Source of the DNA: a virus
Virus record (IMG/VR): IMGVR_UViG_3300023179_000416
Span: 1 to 27,898 of that record
Strand: one strand, 5' to 3'
DNA: 27,898 bases
The notes beneath the pieces are model-generated. The model was not told the origin of the DNA, did not search any database, and saw only the letters and a program-made list of their open reading frames with translations. The translations under genes were made by a program, and so were the position numbers. How positions within the stretch are numbered: the first letter of the stretch is position 1; each line of letters starts with the position of its first letter. Below are positions 15,371 through 25,259 of this stretch, piece after piece.

Positions 15371-16176
15371 TATGGGTTTACATATTCATAAAAAATTATC
15401 GGTGATGTCGTATCACCAACTCTTTGTTGAGTTGATGTAGAAAAAACCTCATATGTTTTGTTGTTATAATCTAAATTTACTTTGTAATAAAAATAATCAG
15501 CATTGTTAAATTGAAATTTATTTGGAGTAATTAAATCTTGTCTTGTATTTGTCATTTGTTTGAAAACTCCTAATCTTGCGTTGAAGAATTTGGCCGTCAT
15601 ATAAAACTTTGAGATATCAATGAAGTTTCTACTTCTTAACCAATAGATGTAAAAACCTTCTTTATCCGCACCAATACTATCTAATATCATGGTAGGTTTT
15701 TTAATTTCAACGGAAGGAAGTAAATTATTTAAAACTACTGTTTGTGTAAGTCCTTGTTGTATTGGAAGAATTATAGATAAATATATTTGTTGTGTTCTTT
15801 CATCGGGAGTATCATATAAATCAAGTTTAAAAAAAGACTTTGTAAAAGGTTTTGAGAAATAATAAATTTCTTGAGTTGAAAATCCTTCATTCAAATAAGA
15901 GCTTGTCCAGTTTCCAACTACGTTTGAAGTTATAGGTTGAGAATCATCATAAAAATTAAATTCATATTTAATATTGTTATCAAAATTAGAAAATATATTG
16001 TGGGAAAATCTTGCCACTTCAAAATCCGCCGCAATTCCCGTAACGTCTTTAATTGCGTTTGTTTGATACTCAGAAATACTATCATCTCTACCCATAAAAT
16101 CCCACTGCATATTGATAGGAATATTCAAATACTTGTCAGTGTCATTTTTTAATATTTTAATTCTACTCGCATTCAT
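15370..16176 (-). CDS. Putative baseplate structural protein
   Basis: This 268-residue protein does not match a family I can name. Its start, SRIKILKNDTDKYLNIPINM followed by QW, resembles the start of the 1789-residue protein (RI, then DKYINV, then a Trp), hinting at a shared docking element. The rest is beta-rich with many aromatic residues (FYYKVNL, IFYEYVNP at the end), typical of virion proteins. It overlaps the preceding gene by 14 bases and the next by one base (TAATG), so expression is probably coupled. There are no Cys clusters, membrane segment or catalytic motif. Confidence 0.65.
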   Translation of the reverse strand: MNASRIKILKNDTDKYLNIPINMQWDFMGRDDSISEYQTNAIKDVTGIAADFEVARFSHNIFSNFDNNIKYEFNFYDDSQPITSNVVGNWTSSYLNEGFSTQEIYYFSKPFTKSFFKLDLYDTPDERTQQIYLSIILPIQQGLTQTVVLNNLLPSVEIKKPTMILDSIGADKEGFYIYWLRSRNFIDISKFYMTAKFFNARLGVFKQMTNTRQDLITPNKFQFNNADYFYYKVNLDYNNKTYEVFSTSTQQRVGDTTSPIIFYEYVNP

Positions 16177-17965
16177 CTACTGTTGGTTCTGGTATTGTTG
16201 TTGTGTTTATAGGTATACCACCTATTTGAGCATAATCACTTGGGATATTGTAGTTTTCAGGTGTTATTTTGAAAATAGTACCCAAAAAAGGATAATGAGC
16301 ATCATTCAAGTAAGGGTAGTCAACTCCAATTCCCGATGAGTCAATAAAACCATAAGGATATAAATCTCTCCATCTAAAAAGGGCATTTGTTGTTGAGTAA
16401 TAAGAATAGTCAGGTATACCAACAACGTTTACAGCACTTCCTTGTTCTATATAGTCAGAATATGCTCTTATTTGAATTGACCTATGTGGTTGATAAAAAT
16501 AACCATATTGATTGGTTGATGATAATGTAGTTGCTGACAAACTAAACCAGTTTTCGTTATAAGTAATTTTATTTTGGTATAATGAAATTACTCTCTCAAG
16601 TTGTTCAAAACTATTCCACTCACAATAATCACCATCGATGGTATCTCCAGTCACAAGAAAATCATTATATAAAAATGGTCCACTTCCGAGTAATGAATTA
16701 TACTGACTTTGATTTATTTGTGTGTTTGAGTCAACATTATTTTGATCCCACCAAATTTGTGGTTTTCCTTTATCTAAAAAAGTATTGAATTTCCATCCTT
16801 GTTTTAACTTTTGAGTCCAACCAAAATATCCTCTCCATAGCGTTGTAATAAACAATTCGCTTATCGGCCTTTTTTGATTATCTCTTAATTTTGAGGTATT
16901 AACGTCGCAGTTGAAGGACAAATTATATGATCTAGCCCCTTCTTTAATTGAGGTTCTTTTAAGTTGATTTGGAGTTAATGATTTTACTTCACATTTTTTT
17001 TTAACATTATAAATATTTTGTTCAAATCCTGCATTTGTCAAAACAGCACAACTAGAATCTGTGAGTATTTTGTGTTTTCTTACATAATATTCACTAATAG
17101 TATCTGCCGAATTTGCAGGATTTAATACTCTTTTGAAGGTTCCTTGGGTATTTGTTATAAAAGTTGTCCCTATATACCCAACATTTCTAATACCAAAAAT
17201 AAAGTTTTCAGATCCCGAACCTCCATCTCCTAAACTTGAAACTTGAAAAAATGAGTTTCCAAAGTAGTTTAAAGAAAGTAAAACAAATTCACCGACATTC
17301 AAACCATGGTTCATAGGGCATGTGAATAATATATCAGTAGTTTGTTTATCAGATCCTACCGTAATCAAAAATGGTAATCCATCTCCTGATTTCCAACTCC
17401 AAGAAAAATTTGTATTAGGTTTAATTGCATACATTTGTGCATTGTATTCGTTTGAATAAACATAACTTATATAATGAGACCAGTTATAACTTGATCCGCT
17501 TACAGATTTAAAATCGATATGATTGTTCGGGGGTATAGTATATCCTTGGACATCGTTATCCGTTCTAATTAAATCAAACTCAGAGTATTGTGGAAAACCT
17601 TCCCATGGTATGTTTGAATTAATTGGTAGTGGTGGAACTGATGGAACATTTCCTTGGGGGTAGTATGATGATGCATTTGCAACTGCATTTGTATAATACA
17701 AATTGTCTCTAAAGGGAACATATTTTGTTGATCCTGTAAGTGCATTTTCAAAAATAACCATAAATTTTGTAACAGGTCTGAAAATAAAAGAACGTTGTCT
17801 TTCTTCATCAAAAATATCTGCCAAATTTAAATCAACGCTACGATCGAATTCAATTAATTCTCTTTGTTTTTGAATTAAAGGCACGTTCAAATGTTGATCC
17901 TGTTTAGGTGCTCCTTTGTATCTTTTTGTTGATAAAATTATATTTGTTGACGGATTTATTTCCAT
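16163..17965 (-). CDS. Putative baseplate structural protein, 600 residues
   Basis: I do not recognise a named family. The N-terminal region is charged (LIEFDRSVDLNLADIFDEER) and leads to a long beta-rich, Tyr/Asn/Ser-rich body. A notable internal block, about residues 325-395, has CEVKSLTPNQLKRTSIKEGA followed by ELFITTLWRGYFGW; this looks like a conserved folded core. The C-terminus is Thr/Pro/Glu-rich and acidic. The ATG forms a TAATG overlap with the stop of the 1789-residue gene, and the stop overlaps the next gene by 14 bases. A virion role follows from this tight coupling to baseplate genes. No enzyme motif was seen. Confidence 0.66.
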   Translation of the reverse strand: MEINPSTNIILSTKRYKGAPKQDQHLNVPLIQKQRELIEFDRSVDLNLADIFDEERQRSFIFRPVTKFMVIFENALTGSTKYVPFRDNLYYTNAVANASSYYPQGNVPSVPPLPINSNIPWEGFPQYSEFDLIRTDNDVQGYTIPPNNHIDFKSVSGSSYNWSHYISYVYSNEYNAQMYAIKPNTNFSWSWKSGDGLPFLITVGSDKQTTDILFTCPMNHGLNVGEFVLLSLNYFGNSFFQVSSLGDGGSGSENFIFGIRNVGYIGTTFITNTQGTFKRVLNPANSADTISEYYVRKHKILTDSSCAVLTNAGFEQNIYNVKKKCEVKSLTPNQLKRTSIKEGARSYNLSFNCDVNTSKLRDNQKRPISELFITTLWRGYFGWTQKLKQGWKFNTFLDKGKPQIWWDQNNVDSNTQINQSQYNSLLGSGPFLYNDFLVTGDTIDGDYCEWNSFEQLERVISLYQNKITYNENWFSLSATTLSSTNQYGYFYQPHRSIQIRAYSDYIEQGSAVNVVGIPDYSYYSTTNALFRWRDLYPYGFIDSSGIGVDYPYLNDAHYPFLGTIFKITPENYNIPSDYAQIGGIPINTTTIPEPTVDECE

Positions 17966-20900
17966 TACTCTTCTGCAGTTAAGACGTATAATTTATAAAA
18001 TCTGTTTAGTGCGGTTTTTCCATTATTTAAACCAAAATAAAAATGATACGGTGCTCCAACAACTACTGAAGAAGATGTTGTAACTTGTGAGTTTGGCGCT
18101 CCTTGGGTAATATTTGCTAAGGGGGTTATTGGTAATGGATTTCCATTAATATCAAAACTTGCAATATATCCGAGTTTAGTTAGATTTGTTTGATATTTTT
18201 CAGGTACAGATGTAAAATTTAAATCTTGATATCTTTTTGGAAAAAATCCTGAAGAAGAACTAGCGTTTGTATACCAATTATTATCTTCTGATCCAAATAT
18301 ATTTGGTGTTCCTTGTACATCTTGTGGTGTTTTAATTGACCATCTATAATTTGGGACAATTTGTGATTTTGGATATCCAAATGATTCTTCTATTAATGGA
18401 TTAAAATTATAAGTTTCAATACCTGGTGACATAATTTTTCTATATCTGAGGTTATCTGTATTTGCTTGAAAAAATAAACCCATTATAGGTCTAACTTTTT
18501 TTGGTGGGAGTGATCCTGAATTACCGTTCATATTGTCTCCAAAATAGATATAAGATTGTGAGGGTATATTTTCAGTTATAAAAGGTAAAACTTTCCACTC
18601 TGAATTTATTGATAACATTTGTGCAAAATCTCCGTCAATTCTGTCTCCACCTCTATCGCTATTAAAAAATTGAATTATTCCAACCCCTTCTCCACTACTT
18701 TGTCCTACGTTAATTGGTAACATTCTATTTCTTGTACCTTCATTTGTAAGTCTTGATAAAAATCCTAATTGTATTATGTCTGAAACATCTTGGTAAGAAC
18801 TTGTTTTTATTTGATCAACATAATACGATCCAAAAGTTTGTGTTTGGTTGGATGAACAACAAATTTCGTTTGAAAATGAATCTCTTGGTCCTAAATCCAC
18901 TATTGTTGTTGGAAATTGTATTTGTTTTTTATTATAACCATAATAGTTAACATTATTTAATAATTGTGATGGAGAGTCTTTTCCAACAAAATTAGATCCA
19001 TTCCAAGGGGAAGATCTATAATAAAAAATATTTGTCAAAGAATTAAATATTATTACATCGTCACAATATTTGTAGTTTGCTGAAGTAATGTTTAAACCAA
19101 AAGTATTATTTTTGTTAAAGCTAAACATATATAAAACACCATTAATCCAATTATTTTGAAAAACTTGAGCAAAAATTCCTCGACAAGCCGCGTAATTCAT
19201 TAAAAATCTTATTTTCCATTCTAAAAACAATTTTATATCGTTTAAAAGTTCGATAATGTATGTTTTATTTATTAAACAATAACATCCTTTAACCATTCTA
19301 TCATCAGGTATGGAACATTGACCTGGAGGAAGTACACTCACATTGTTTCCTGATCCCTGATAACATTCTAAAGGAACCATTCCTTCACATGTTAAGGTTT
19401 GTGTCAATCCTGTTATTGTGTCATTTGAATCTTGTGCTTCTCCAGATCCAGGGTCTGCACCAACAAAAAACGTTGGTGGTGCTGTTATTCCTTTACTTGT
19501 AAAAATTGCAAAATTATTGTTTTGGTGTAAAGCATATCCCGTTCTTGTTGCTCCGCCATTTTCAATTCCTGTTGAAGTTGGTAGTCTATCGCTTCTCATT
19601 AGTATTTTTGTTGGGTCCGAAAAAGTAATTGGAGGTAACGAATATCTGTAATATGCCGGCGAATAAAGAGAACTTAAGACACCTCCAGCATTATTAGAAG
19701 CAAAATTATTATTTGTACTTAAAGACTTGTAATATTGGCTAATTTGACATAAGTTATTACATGTGGGTGTAGTGTCAGTAAATAAAGTGTAGGTAAAATT
19801 AGTATTGTTATTTGATAATCCTACAAAAGTTCCACCACCAATATAATCAGGTTGATTTTGTGGTAAAGTATAATAACTAGACTGTAATAATCCATTTGGT
19901 GTAGATAAAGAACCAATATTTTGCCAGTTCATAAAAGGTGCCGAGACGTATGATAATGATATCGTATCGTCTGTGCTCAAATAATAATAAGGTAAGTTTG
20001 ATGTGAATTGTGTATAATTAGATTGAGTTATATTAAAACTATAAGAAGGAAAATATAAATAATTATCAGTATTATCAGTTGTGTTGTGGCTTCTTGGTTT
20101 AGTTCCTGATGGATATGCTTGAATTGGTACATTTAAGTAATAACTTCCTTCTACTTCTACATTTCCAGCTGTTGTATACCCAAATATTGATGACAAATCA
20201 TATCTAATAGTTTGTTTGGGTGTGTGAGGATCTACACCTCTTGTAAAAATACACACCTCAAATGATTTATATCCAGACATAAGTCTTAATACATCATTTA
20301 TTGTCCATGCACTAAATTGATTTGTGAAATTTATAGCACCACAATCAGGAACTGCTATTTGAACATTATGAAATAAATATTCTGAATTATATGATCCCAA
20401 AGTTGTCAAAGATGTATTTTCAAAGTCAGAAACTGTGATTCCTGTTATCAATTGATAATATTCCATGTCAATTGCGTATTTCAAATAATCTTGTTCTACT
20501 AAAGAATTACCAACAACTGGCAATTGAGAAACTTGTGGAACATCAATTATAAAATTTGCCGTCAAAGGTGTTTGTCCAGTAGGGTCTGTTGGGTCTGCAA
20601 AGTTTACAACTACATTTGTTTGGCCTGTTATTGTTGTTCCTGTTATTGCTTTATTATTAAATTGATTGTTTGTTGATCCTGTTAGGTTAAGTGTTCTATT
20701 TGTTGATCCAGAGTCGGTATATTTTGGATCTTGAAAGGTACATAAATTACCAACCCCAATTGAGCTAGTTGTTCCTGGATTCATCAAAACTACTATCACT
20801 TGGTCTTTAAATTTCGCGCTTTGTGGATTGGTGTTTATTGAAGGATTTACCCATGTTGATATTTGATTTTTACCCGTAAAATACTTATCTCTTGTATTAA

Positions 20901-23334
20901 ATTCATTTAATTTTTGAGGAAAAGTATCTGTTAGAGGATATGCAAAATATCTTTTGTCAGCATTAAAAGCATCTTTTTCACCGGCCCATAGAAATGGTTG
21001 AGGAGCATGTAACAAATAAAGTTCATTATTGAATAATCTGTTTGGATTATTTGAGCTCAATACATCATATCCTGATATTGTTCTTTTAAGGTCTAAACTT
21101 GCTTGTACAACAACATCGTGTGAAATTTCGTTGTTGGCTAACAAAGTTTGAAATGATTTAAAATTTCCACCAAATCCAGGTCCGCAATCATAAGGTTCGC
21201 TACCGTCGGCACGTTTTTCTATATTTGGATGAGTGATATTATATAAGTTAGCAATATTGACTGGTGCAATCGGGCTGTTTATAGTAGTCAAAGTTACATT
21301 ATATGGTAAATTACCTCCACCACTATTATTATTTGAGGAAGATGGTACTGGTAATTGACTTCCAGTATCTTGAGCTTGATCAGTTCCACAGTTACATTCA
21401 CAACTTGTACAATCAGGATATGATATCATAGGAAGACCTATTCTTGGAAAACTAGGTATTTCTTTATCTCCAAGGTCAAATATATCTTTTATAATATCAA
21501 TTATTAATTTGATTATTTCCCAAATAAAAGCAACAATGTGAATAACAAATATTAATAACATAATTGGCCAAGCTAAAATGTTCAATAAAAGATTTACAAT
21601 AAAAAATAAAAAATCGAAATTTCTAATTATATCATTGACCGGAAAAGTACTAACGGTTGATTTACAACTTCTATTGTCTATTTCTTTTATTCCTAAGTGT
21701 TTAGCTCTTCCTAAACCTTTTTTATATCGATCTAAAAACAAGGCGGTTGTGTAAACTTTATTAAAATAAAATTCATAAAATGTATCTTCACAATTAATTG
21801 CATCTTGAATGTTTACATAATCGTCCCAATCGGTACTAAATGCATATGATTTATAAAGATTAAATAATTGAAGTGGTATTTGTGTAAAAACTATTGATTG
21901 TGGTTGAGTTGGGTCTATTGGTGTTGCTATAATTTGTAGGTTATCACCATTATTTAAAGTTATTGTATTTAAGGTCCCCAAGTAAATTGATCCATTGATT
22001 AAAATCTGAAAAGATTCTACATTTGTTGCTTGAGGATTTGCTAAACCTGCTTGAGTTAAAAAAAGAATTGTGTTTCCTGTTATAACACCTACAGGTAATT
22101 GATATGTATAAGTTCCAATTGATGAAGGGTTAAATGGGTCGCTAGATGAATTTGTCCAACCATATTCTTTGATGTTTGGAACTAAAAAATCCGCTCTCAT
22201 GAAACTATTTTTTAGCCCTTGTTCGTTTTGCCATCTAAATTTGAATCTATATTTTCCTTTAGTAGGTATTCCTTTTTTTGGATCGTTAGAAATTACTTGT
22301 TGTCCAAATTCGTTTGTAAAGACATAATCAAGGTTCATTGGAACATTTAGTAAATAAGTTCCGTCTCCATCGATTACTTTCCCATCTTCGTCTACTTGAT
22401 ACTTTTCTAAAATTGGAAATCCGTTTTGATCTAAAAAAATTGTTTGTCTTATTGCTTGAATTTCTCCTGGTCCTGCTACAATCTCACATAAATTTCCGGT
22501 ATTATTTTTTGGTCTACAATTAACTTTCAAAGCGTCATCATCCGTTGTTGATATAATTGACCCCATAAATACTGCGGTAGGCTCTATTGTTATGTTTGCT
22601 TGTTTTGTTAAGTCAAAATCAACCCTTGTTATACCAACTTGACAAAGGTCCGCATCTCCCCAAAAAGGTCTAACATCAACATCAAAAACTAAATTTTTAA
22701 TTTGTGGTAGTTCATTTAAATTTGTAGAAGATTTAAATCTGGCTCCATTTACTTGAGTTTCAGTTGCCAATCCTTGTCGAATTAAGTCTTGAGGTGAAAG
22801 TGAAAAACAACCAATATCCGATAAGTCGACATCCATGACAATTGTTTGTGATCCAACAGGAACTCCAAAAATCATAAAATCACCACTTTCGTTTGTAGTT
22901 ACTGTAAATCTATAATATTTGTCAAAAACCTCAATATAAGATCCGTCCATTAAAACATCCCCTTTATTGGGAAAAGAACCTGTTGATACATGACCATTGT
23001 AAGATGGTAATTTGGGTAAAAGATTATATCTATAACCATCTTGGTTCGCGTCACTTATGGTTTTATATGGATATAATTCTGTAATTACTGGATCTATTTC
23101 ATCTGTAGGTTCTAAAGGAATAAAAACCGATACTTTGGCATTTGGTAATCCAAAACCACCGTTTACAAATACTCTACCTGTTACAACTCCGTAATCAGAA
23201 CAAAAACGAGTATACACATCGTTTGCCAAAATTTTTAAAGAAAGTATTTCTAACTGTTCCCAATCTTGTTCTAGATTAACATTAATATACTTGTCAACTC
23301 CAACTTGAGTTCTTATTCTATATGATTTGGGCAT
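17965..23334 (-). CDS. Giant baseplate-region structural protein with transthyretin-like N-terminus and internal hydrophobic segment
   Basis: This is the largest gene here (1789 residues). Residues about 50-172 resemble a carboxypeptidase-regulatory/transthyretin-like beta domain (VTGRVFVNGG, then NAKVSVFIPLEP, SGDFMIFGVPVG). Residues about 572-620 form a nearly uninterrupted hydrophobic stretch with Trp and Pro, enough for one or two membrane helices, followed by an amphipathic helix and a C-x2-C-x-C-x-C cluster (C642-C649). A second helical patch near the centre-right contains CYCLINKTYIIELLND. The remainder is beta-rich and Asn/Ser/Thr-rich. Such a segment in a virion protein could insert into the host membrane during injection or bind a tail partner. 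The ATG follows a 77-base gap with TATTTAT. Exact function is unknown. Confidence 0.72.
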   Translation of the reverse strand: MPKSYRIRTQVGVDKYINVNLEQDWEQLEILSLKILANDVYTRFCSDYGVVTGRVFVNGGFGLPNAKVSVFIPLEPTDEIDPVITELYPYKTISDANQDGYRYNLLPKLPSYNGHVSTGSFPNKGDVLMDGSYIEVFDKYYRFTVTTNESGDFMIFGVPVGSQTIVMDVDLSDIGCFSLSPQDLIRQGLATETQVNGARFKSSTNLNELPQIKNLVFDVDVRPFWGDADLCQVGITRVDFDLTKQANITIEPTAVFMGSIISTTDDDALKVNCRPKNNTGNLCEIVAGPGEIQAIRQTIFLDQNGFPILEKYQVDEDGKVIDGDGTYLLNVPMNLDYVFTNEFGQQVISNDPKKGIPTKGKYRFKFRWQNEQGLKNSFMRADFLVPNIKEYGWTNSSSDPFNPSSIGTYTYQLPVGVITGNTILFLTQAGLANPQATNVESFQILINGSIYLGTLNTITLNNGDNLQIIATPIDPTQPQSIVFTQIPLQLFNLYKSYAFSTDWDDYVNIQDAINCEDTFYEFYFNKVYTTALFLDRYKKGLGRAKHLGIKEIDNRSCKSTVSTFPVNDIIRNFDFLFFIVNLLLNILAWPIMLLIFVIHIVAFIWEIIKLIIDIIKDIFDLGDKEIPSFPRIGLPMISYPDCTSCECNCGTDQAQDTGSQLPVPSSSNNNSGGGNLPYNVTLTTINSPIAPVNIANLYNITHPNIEKRADGSEPYDCGPGFGGNFKSFQTLLANNEISHDVVVQASLDLKRTISGYDVLSSNNPNRLFNNELYLLHAPQPFLWAGEKDAFNADKRYFAYPLTDTFPQKLNEFNTRDKYFTGKNQISTWVNPSINTNPQSAKFKDQVIVVLMNPGTTSSIGVGNLCTFQDPKYTDSGSTNRTLNLTGSTNNQFNNKAITGTTITGQTNVVVNFADPTDPTGQTPLTANFIIDVPQVSQLPVVGNSLVEQDYLKYAIDMEYYQLITGITVSDFENTSLTTLGSYNSEYLFHNVQIAVPDCGAINFTNQFSAWTINDVLRLMSGYKSFEVCIFTRGVDPHTPKQTIRYDLSSIFGYTTAGNVEVEGSYYLNVPIQAYPSGTKPRSHNTTDNTDNYLYFPSYSFNITQSNYTQFTSNLPYYYLSTDDTISLSYVSAPFMNWQNIGSLSTPNGLLQSSYYTLPQNQPDYIGGGTFVGLSNNNTNFTYTLFTDTTPTCNNLCQISQYYKSLSTNNNFASNNAGGVLSSLYSPAYYRYSLPPITFSDPTKILMRSDRLPTSTGIENGGATRTGYALHQNNNFAIFTSKGITAPPTFFVGADPGSGEAQDSNDTITGLTQTLTCEGMVPLECYQGSGNNVSVLPPGQCSIPDDRMVKGCYCLINKTYIIELLNDIKLFLEWKIRFLMNYAACRGIFAQVFQNNWINGVLYMFSFNKNNTFGLNITSANYKYCDDVIIFNSLTNIFYYRSSPWNGSNFVGKDSPSQLLNNVNYYGYNKKQIQFPTTIVDLGPRDSFSNEICCSSNQTQTFGSYYVDQIKTSSYQDVSDIIQLGFLSRLTNEGTRNRMLPINVGQSSGEGVGIIQFFNSDRGGDRIDGDFAQMLSINSEWKVLPFITENIPSQSYIYFGDNMNGNSGSLPPKKVRPIMGLFFQANTDNLRYRKIMSPGIETYNFNPLIEESFGYPKSQIVPNYRWSIKTPQDVQGTPNIFGSEDNNWYTNASSSSGFFPKRYQDLNFTSVPEKYQTNLTKLGYIASFDINGNPLPITPLANITQGAPNSQVTTSSSVVVGAPYHFYFGLNNGKTALNRFYKLYVLTAEE

Positions 23335-23353
23335 TTAATTTTGATTTTTTTTG

Positions 23354-23360
23354 ATAAATA
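23354..23360 (-). promoter_or_regulatory. TATTTAT leader motif upstream of the 23334 gene
   Basis: The heptamer is in the 77-base gap after the gp6-like gene, 19 bases before the ATG at 23334. It sits in the context AACTATTTAT, the same decamer found at 26731-26740 before another gene. This is one of the two longest gaps in the structural cluster and a good candidate for an internal promoter. Confidence 0.33.
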
Positions 23361-23411
23361 GTTTATTTGCCATTTTCAAAAAAATAGTTTGATTATAAAA
23401 AAAATAAATCT

Positions 23412-25253
23412 TTATGAAAAATTGACAGAAGTTAGATTTAATACCCTAACATTTATATCTTTATTTGGATACCTAATTTGATAAACCTGTGTTGGTGTTG
23501 CAAACAACGTATCGGCCGTTGGTCTGATTTGTCTTAACACGGGATCTGAATATGGCATTGAGGTTTGAGACGAAGAGTATTGACCCCCAACTTGATTGAA
23601 AAATTGAATATCTGATATGCTAACTATTCCGTTTTCTGCCTGTATTAATCTTCTTAATTCCGAAATATTTACGTTTTGTCCTAACTCTCTAACCAATGGA
23701 TTAAAATAGTTTCCTATTATTTGAATTGTTTTTGCAACAATCGATCCTTGATTTTGGCTGTTATCCAACACAACATCAACAACAACAGATAAATCAATTG
23801 TATCGGCAGCTTCGATAGAAATATAATCATTAATCATTCTATAATTTGATAGATAATTTGCGATATTTTGTTTTAAAGTATTTGACACAACATTTGTCAA
23901 TGTCCCATTAGTGTCATAAGATAACATTTTAATTCTTATTTTATTGTTCTCTTCAGTAATTGCAACTTTAGCTGGGGCTCCAAACTGTGCTGGCATTGTT
24001 CTTAAAATAGAATTATAATCATTAACAGTGACCGCTCTGTTTTGTGCGGCAAAATTGAAAGACACTAAGTTTCTTACGTCTTCTGTTGTTGGTGGATTTG
24101 CCCCTCCAATTGCTGCCGTTACATTATTACATCGTAGACTATTAATAACACTTCTATTTACACTATCAGAAGGACCATTTACGGCAAATGAAACGGTTCC
24201 AATTTGATTAATAGTATTAATTCCAATATTACTTGATAAACCACCACCTATTCTATATTGAATAAATAAAGTTGTATTTGGAGTTAAGGCCGCCCCTAAA
24301 GCATAATTATTTGTGTACCTACTTAAATCAAAACCTTTTCCGTCTCTAGCAAATTCTCGTAATTGTTCTTCGGCAGATATATTTCCTCCACCAAAAGTAA
24401 GTTTACAATAACTTTCTGGTGTAAACTCAGATATAAATTTATTTGATGTTGTTATATATCTTCCTACTTTAATTCCTGGTTGATCAGAAACTTTAGTAGG
24501 ATCCTCAATAAAAACCCTATCTTGAACTAAAGCGTCTACTTCATACCATCTTTCTGGTCCTAATGTTAAAAAATCTTGAGGATTTGGAATTGTAGAGTAT
24601 TGTGTTCCAGATTTTAATAAAACACTTGTAATTCCTAAGACATTTTTTTCAGGTAAAAACAATTCAAAATATGGTTTTACATCATTTGGTGTTATTGTTC
24701 TTTTAAAAACTTTTGTTATTCCATTAACAACAACTTCTCTTTTTACAATTGTATAGTTCAACAACTTTCCGCTAGAATCAAAATTAGGTATTTTAACTCT
24801 ATTTGGTGATCCTTCGGCGTTGATTGCGGACGCAAAATCTATGTCATAAACGGTTTCAAAAGGTTGTCCACCACCATTAACTTGAGATCCTCTACGTAAA
24901 ACGCCACAATATCTTAAATCTTCTCTATCTCCAAAAGCCGGAACTGTTATTGAAAAATCTACCAAAGCCACTGATGGCCTTTGTCCCGGAACTTTAAGTC
25001 CATAAGTTCTAGCAATATTATAAATAGAATTTTTTTGTTGTGCAAACTGTAATACAGTTTCTTGAATGCTTCTATCAATTTGAAAATTTAAATTGTCTGT
25101 AACTGCCGCATTCATGTCTAACATTACTGAAAAAATACCAGCGTCGTTAAAGTTTTGAATTAAATCAGGATAATAAGTTCTTGTGAAATTTATCAATTCG
25201 GTTCGAACTCCTTGGAAATCTCTTACAGTATAGGATATTTTTTTTTCAGCCAT
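23412..25253 (-). CDS. Baseplate wedge protein, T4 gp6-like (baseplate J-like)
   Basis: This 613-residue protein opens with SYTVRDFQGVRTELINFTRT, followed by a DAGIFSVMLDMNAAVTDNLN helix and an IARTYGLKVPGQRPS turn. This is the characteristic start of gp6-like wedge proteins in contractile tails. Residues about 400-500 contain a VTVNDYNSILRTMPAQFG block typical of the conserved core, and a C-terminal helical domain (NISELRRLIQAENG) follows. In T4, gp6 forms the wedge ring with gp7 and gp25 around the hub. The length is close to T4 gp6 (660 residues). The gene starts six bases after the gp25-like gene, the expected order. Assignment is by recognised pattern. Confidence 0.85.
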   Translation of the reverse strand: MAEKKISYTVRDFQGVRTELINFTRTYYPDLIQNFNDAGIFSVMLDMNAAVTDNLNFQIDRSIQETVLQFAQQKNSIYNIARTYGLKVPGQRPSVALVDFSITVPAFGDREDLRYCGVLRRGSQVNGGGQPFETVYDIDFASAINAEGSPNRVKIPNFDSSGKLLNYTIVKREVVVNGITKVFKRTITPNDVKPYFELFLPEKNVLGITSVLLKSGTQYSTIPNPQDFLTLGPERWYEVDALVQDRVFIEDPTKVSDQPGIKVGRYITTSNKFISEFTPESYCKLTFGGGNISAEEQLREFARDGKGFDLSRYTNNYALGAALTPNTTLFIQYRIGGGLSSNIGINTINQIGTVSFAVNGPSDSVNRSVINSLRCNNVTAAIGGANPPTTEDVRNLVSFNFAAQNRAVTVNDYNSILRTMPAQFGAPAKVAITEENNKIRIKMLSYDTNGTLTNVVSNTLKQNIANYLSNYRMINDYISIEAADTIDLSVVVDVVLDNSQNQGSIVAKTIQIIGNYFNPLVRELGQNVNISELRRLIQAENGIVSISDIQFFNQVGGQYSSSQTSMPYSDPVLRQIRPTADTLFATPTQVYQIRYPNKDINVRVLNLTSVNFS

Positions 25254-25259
25254 ATAATA

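Noticed and set aside
16112-16339. Plus-strand frame with hydrophobic start, spanning a minus-strand gene junction
   Set aside because: It lies opposite two coupled structural genes; its hydrophobic residues come from antisense A/T-rich codons.
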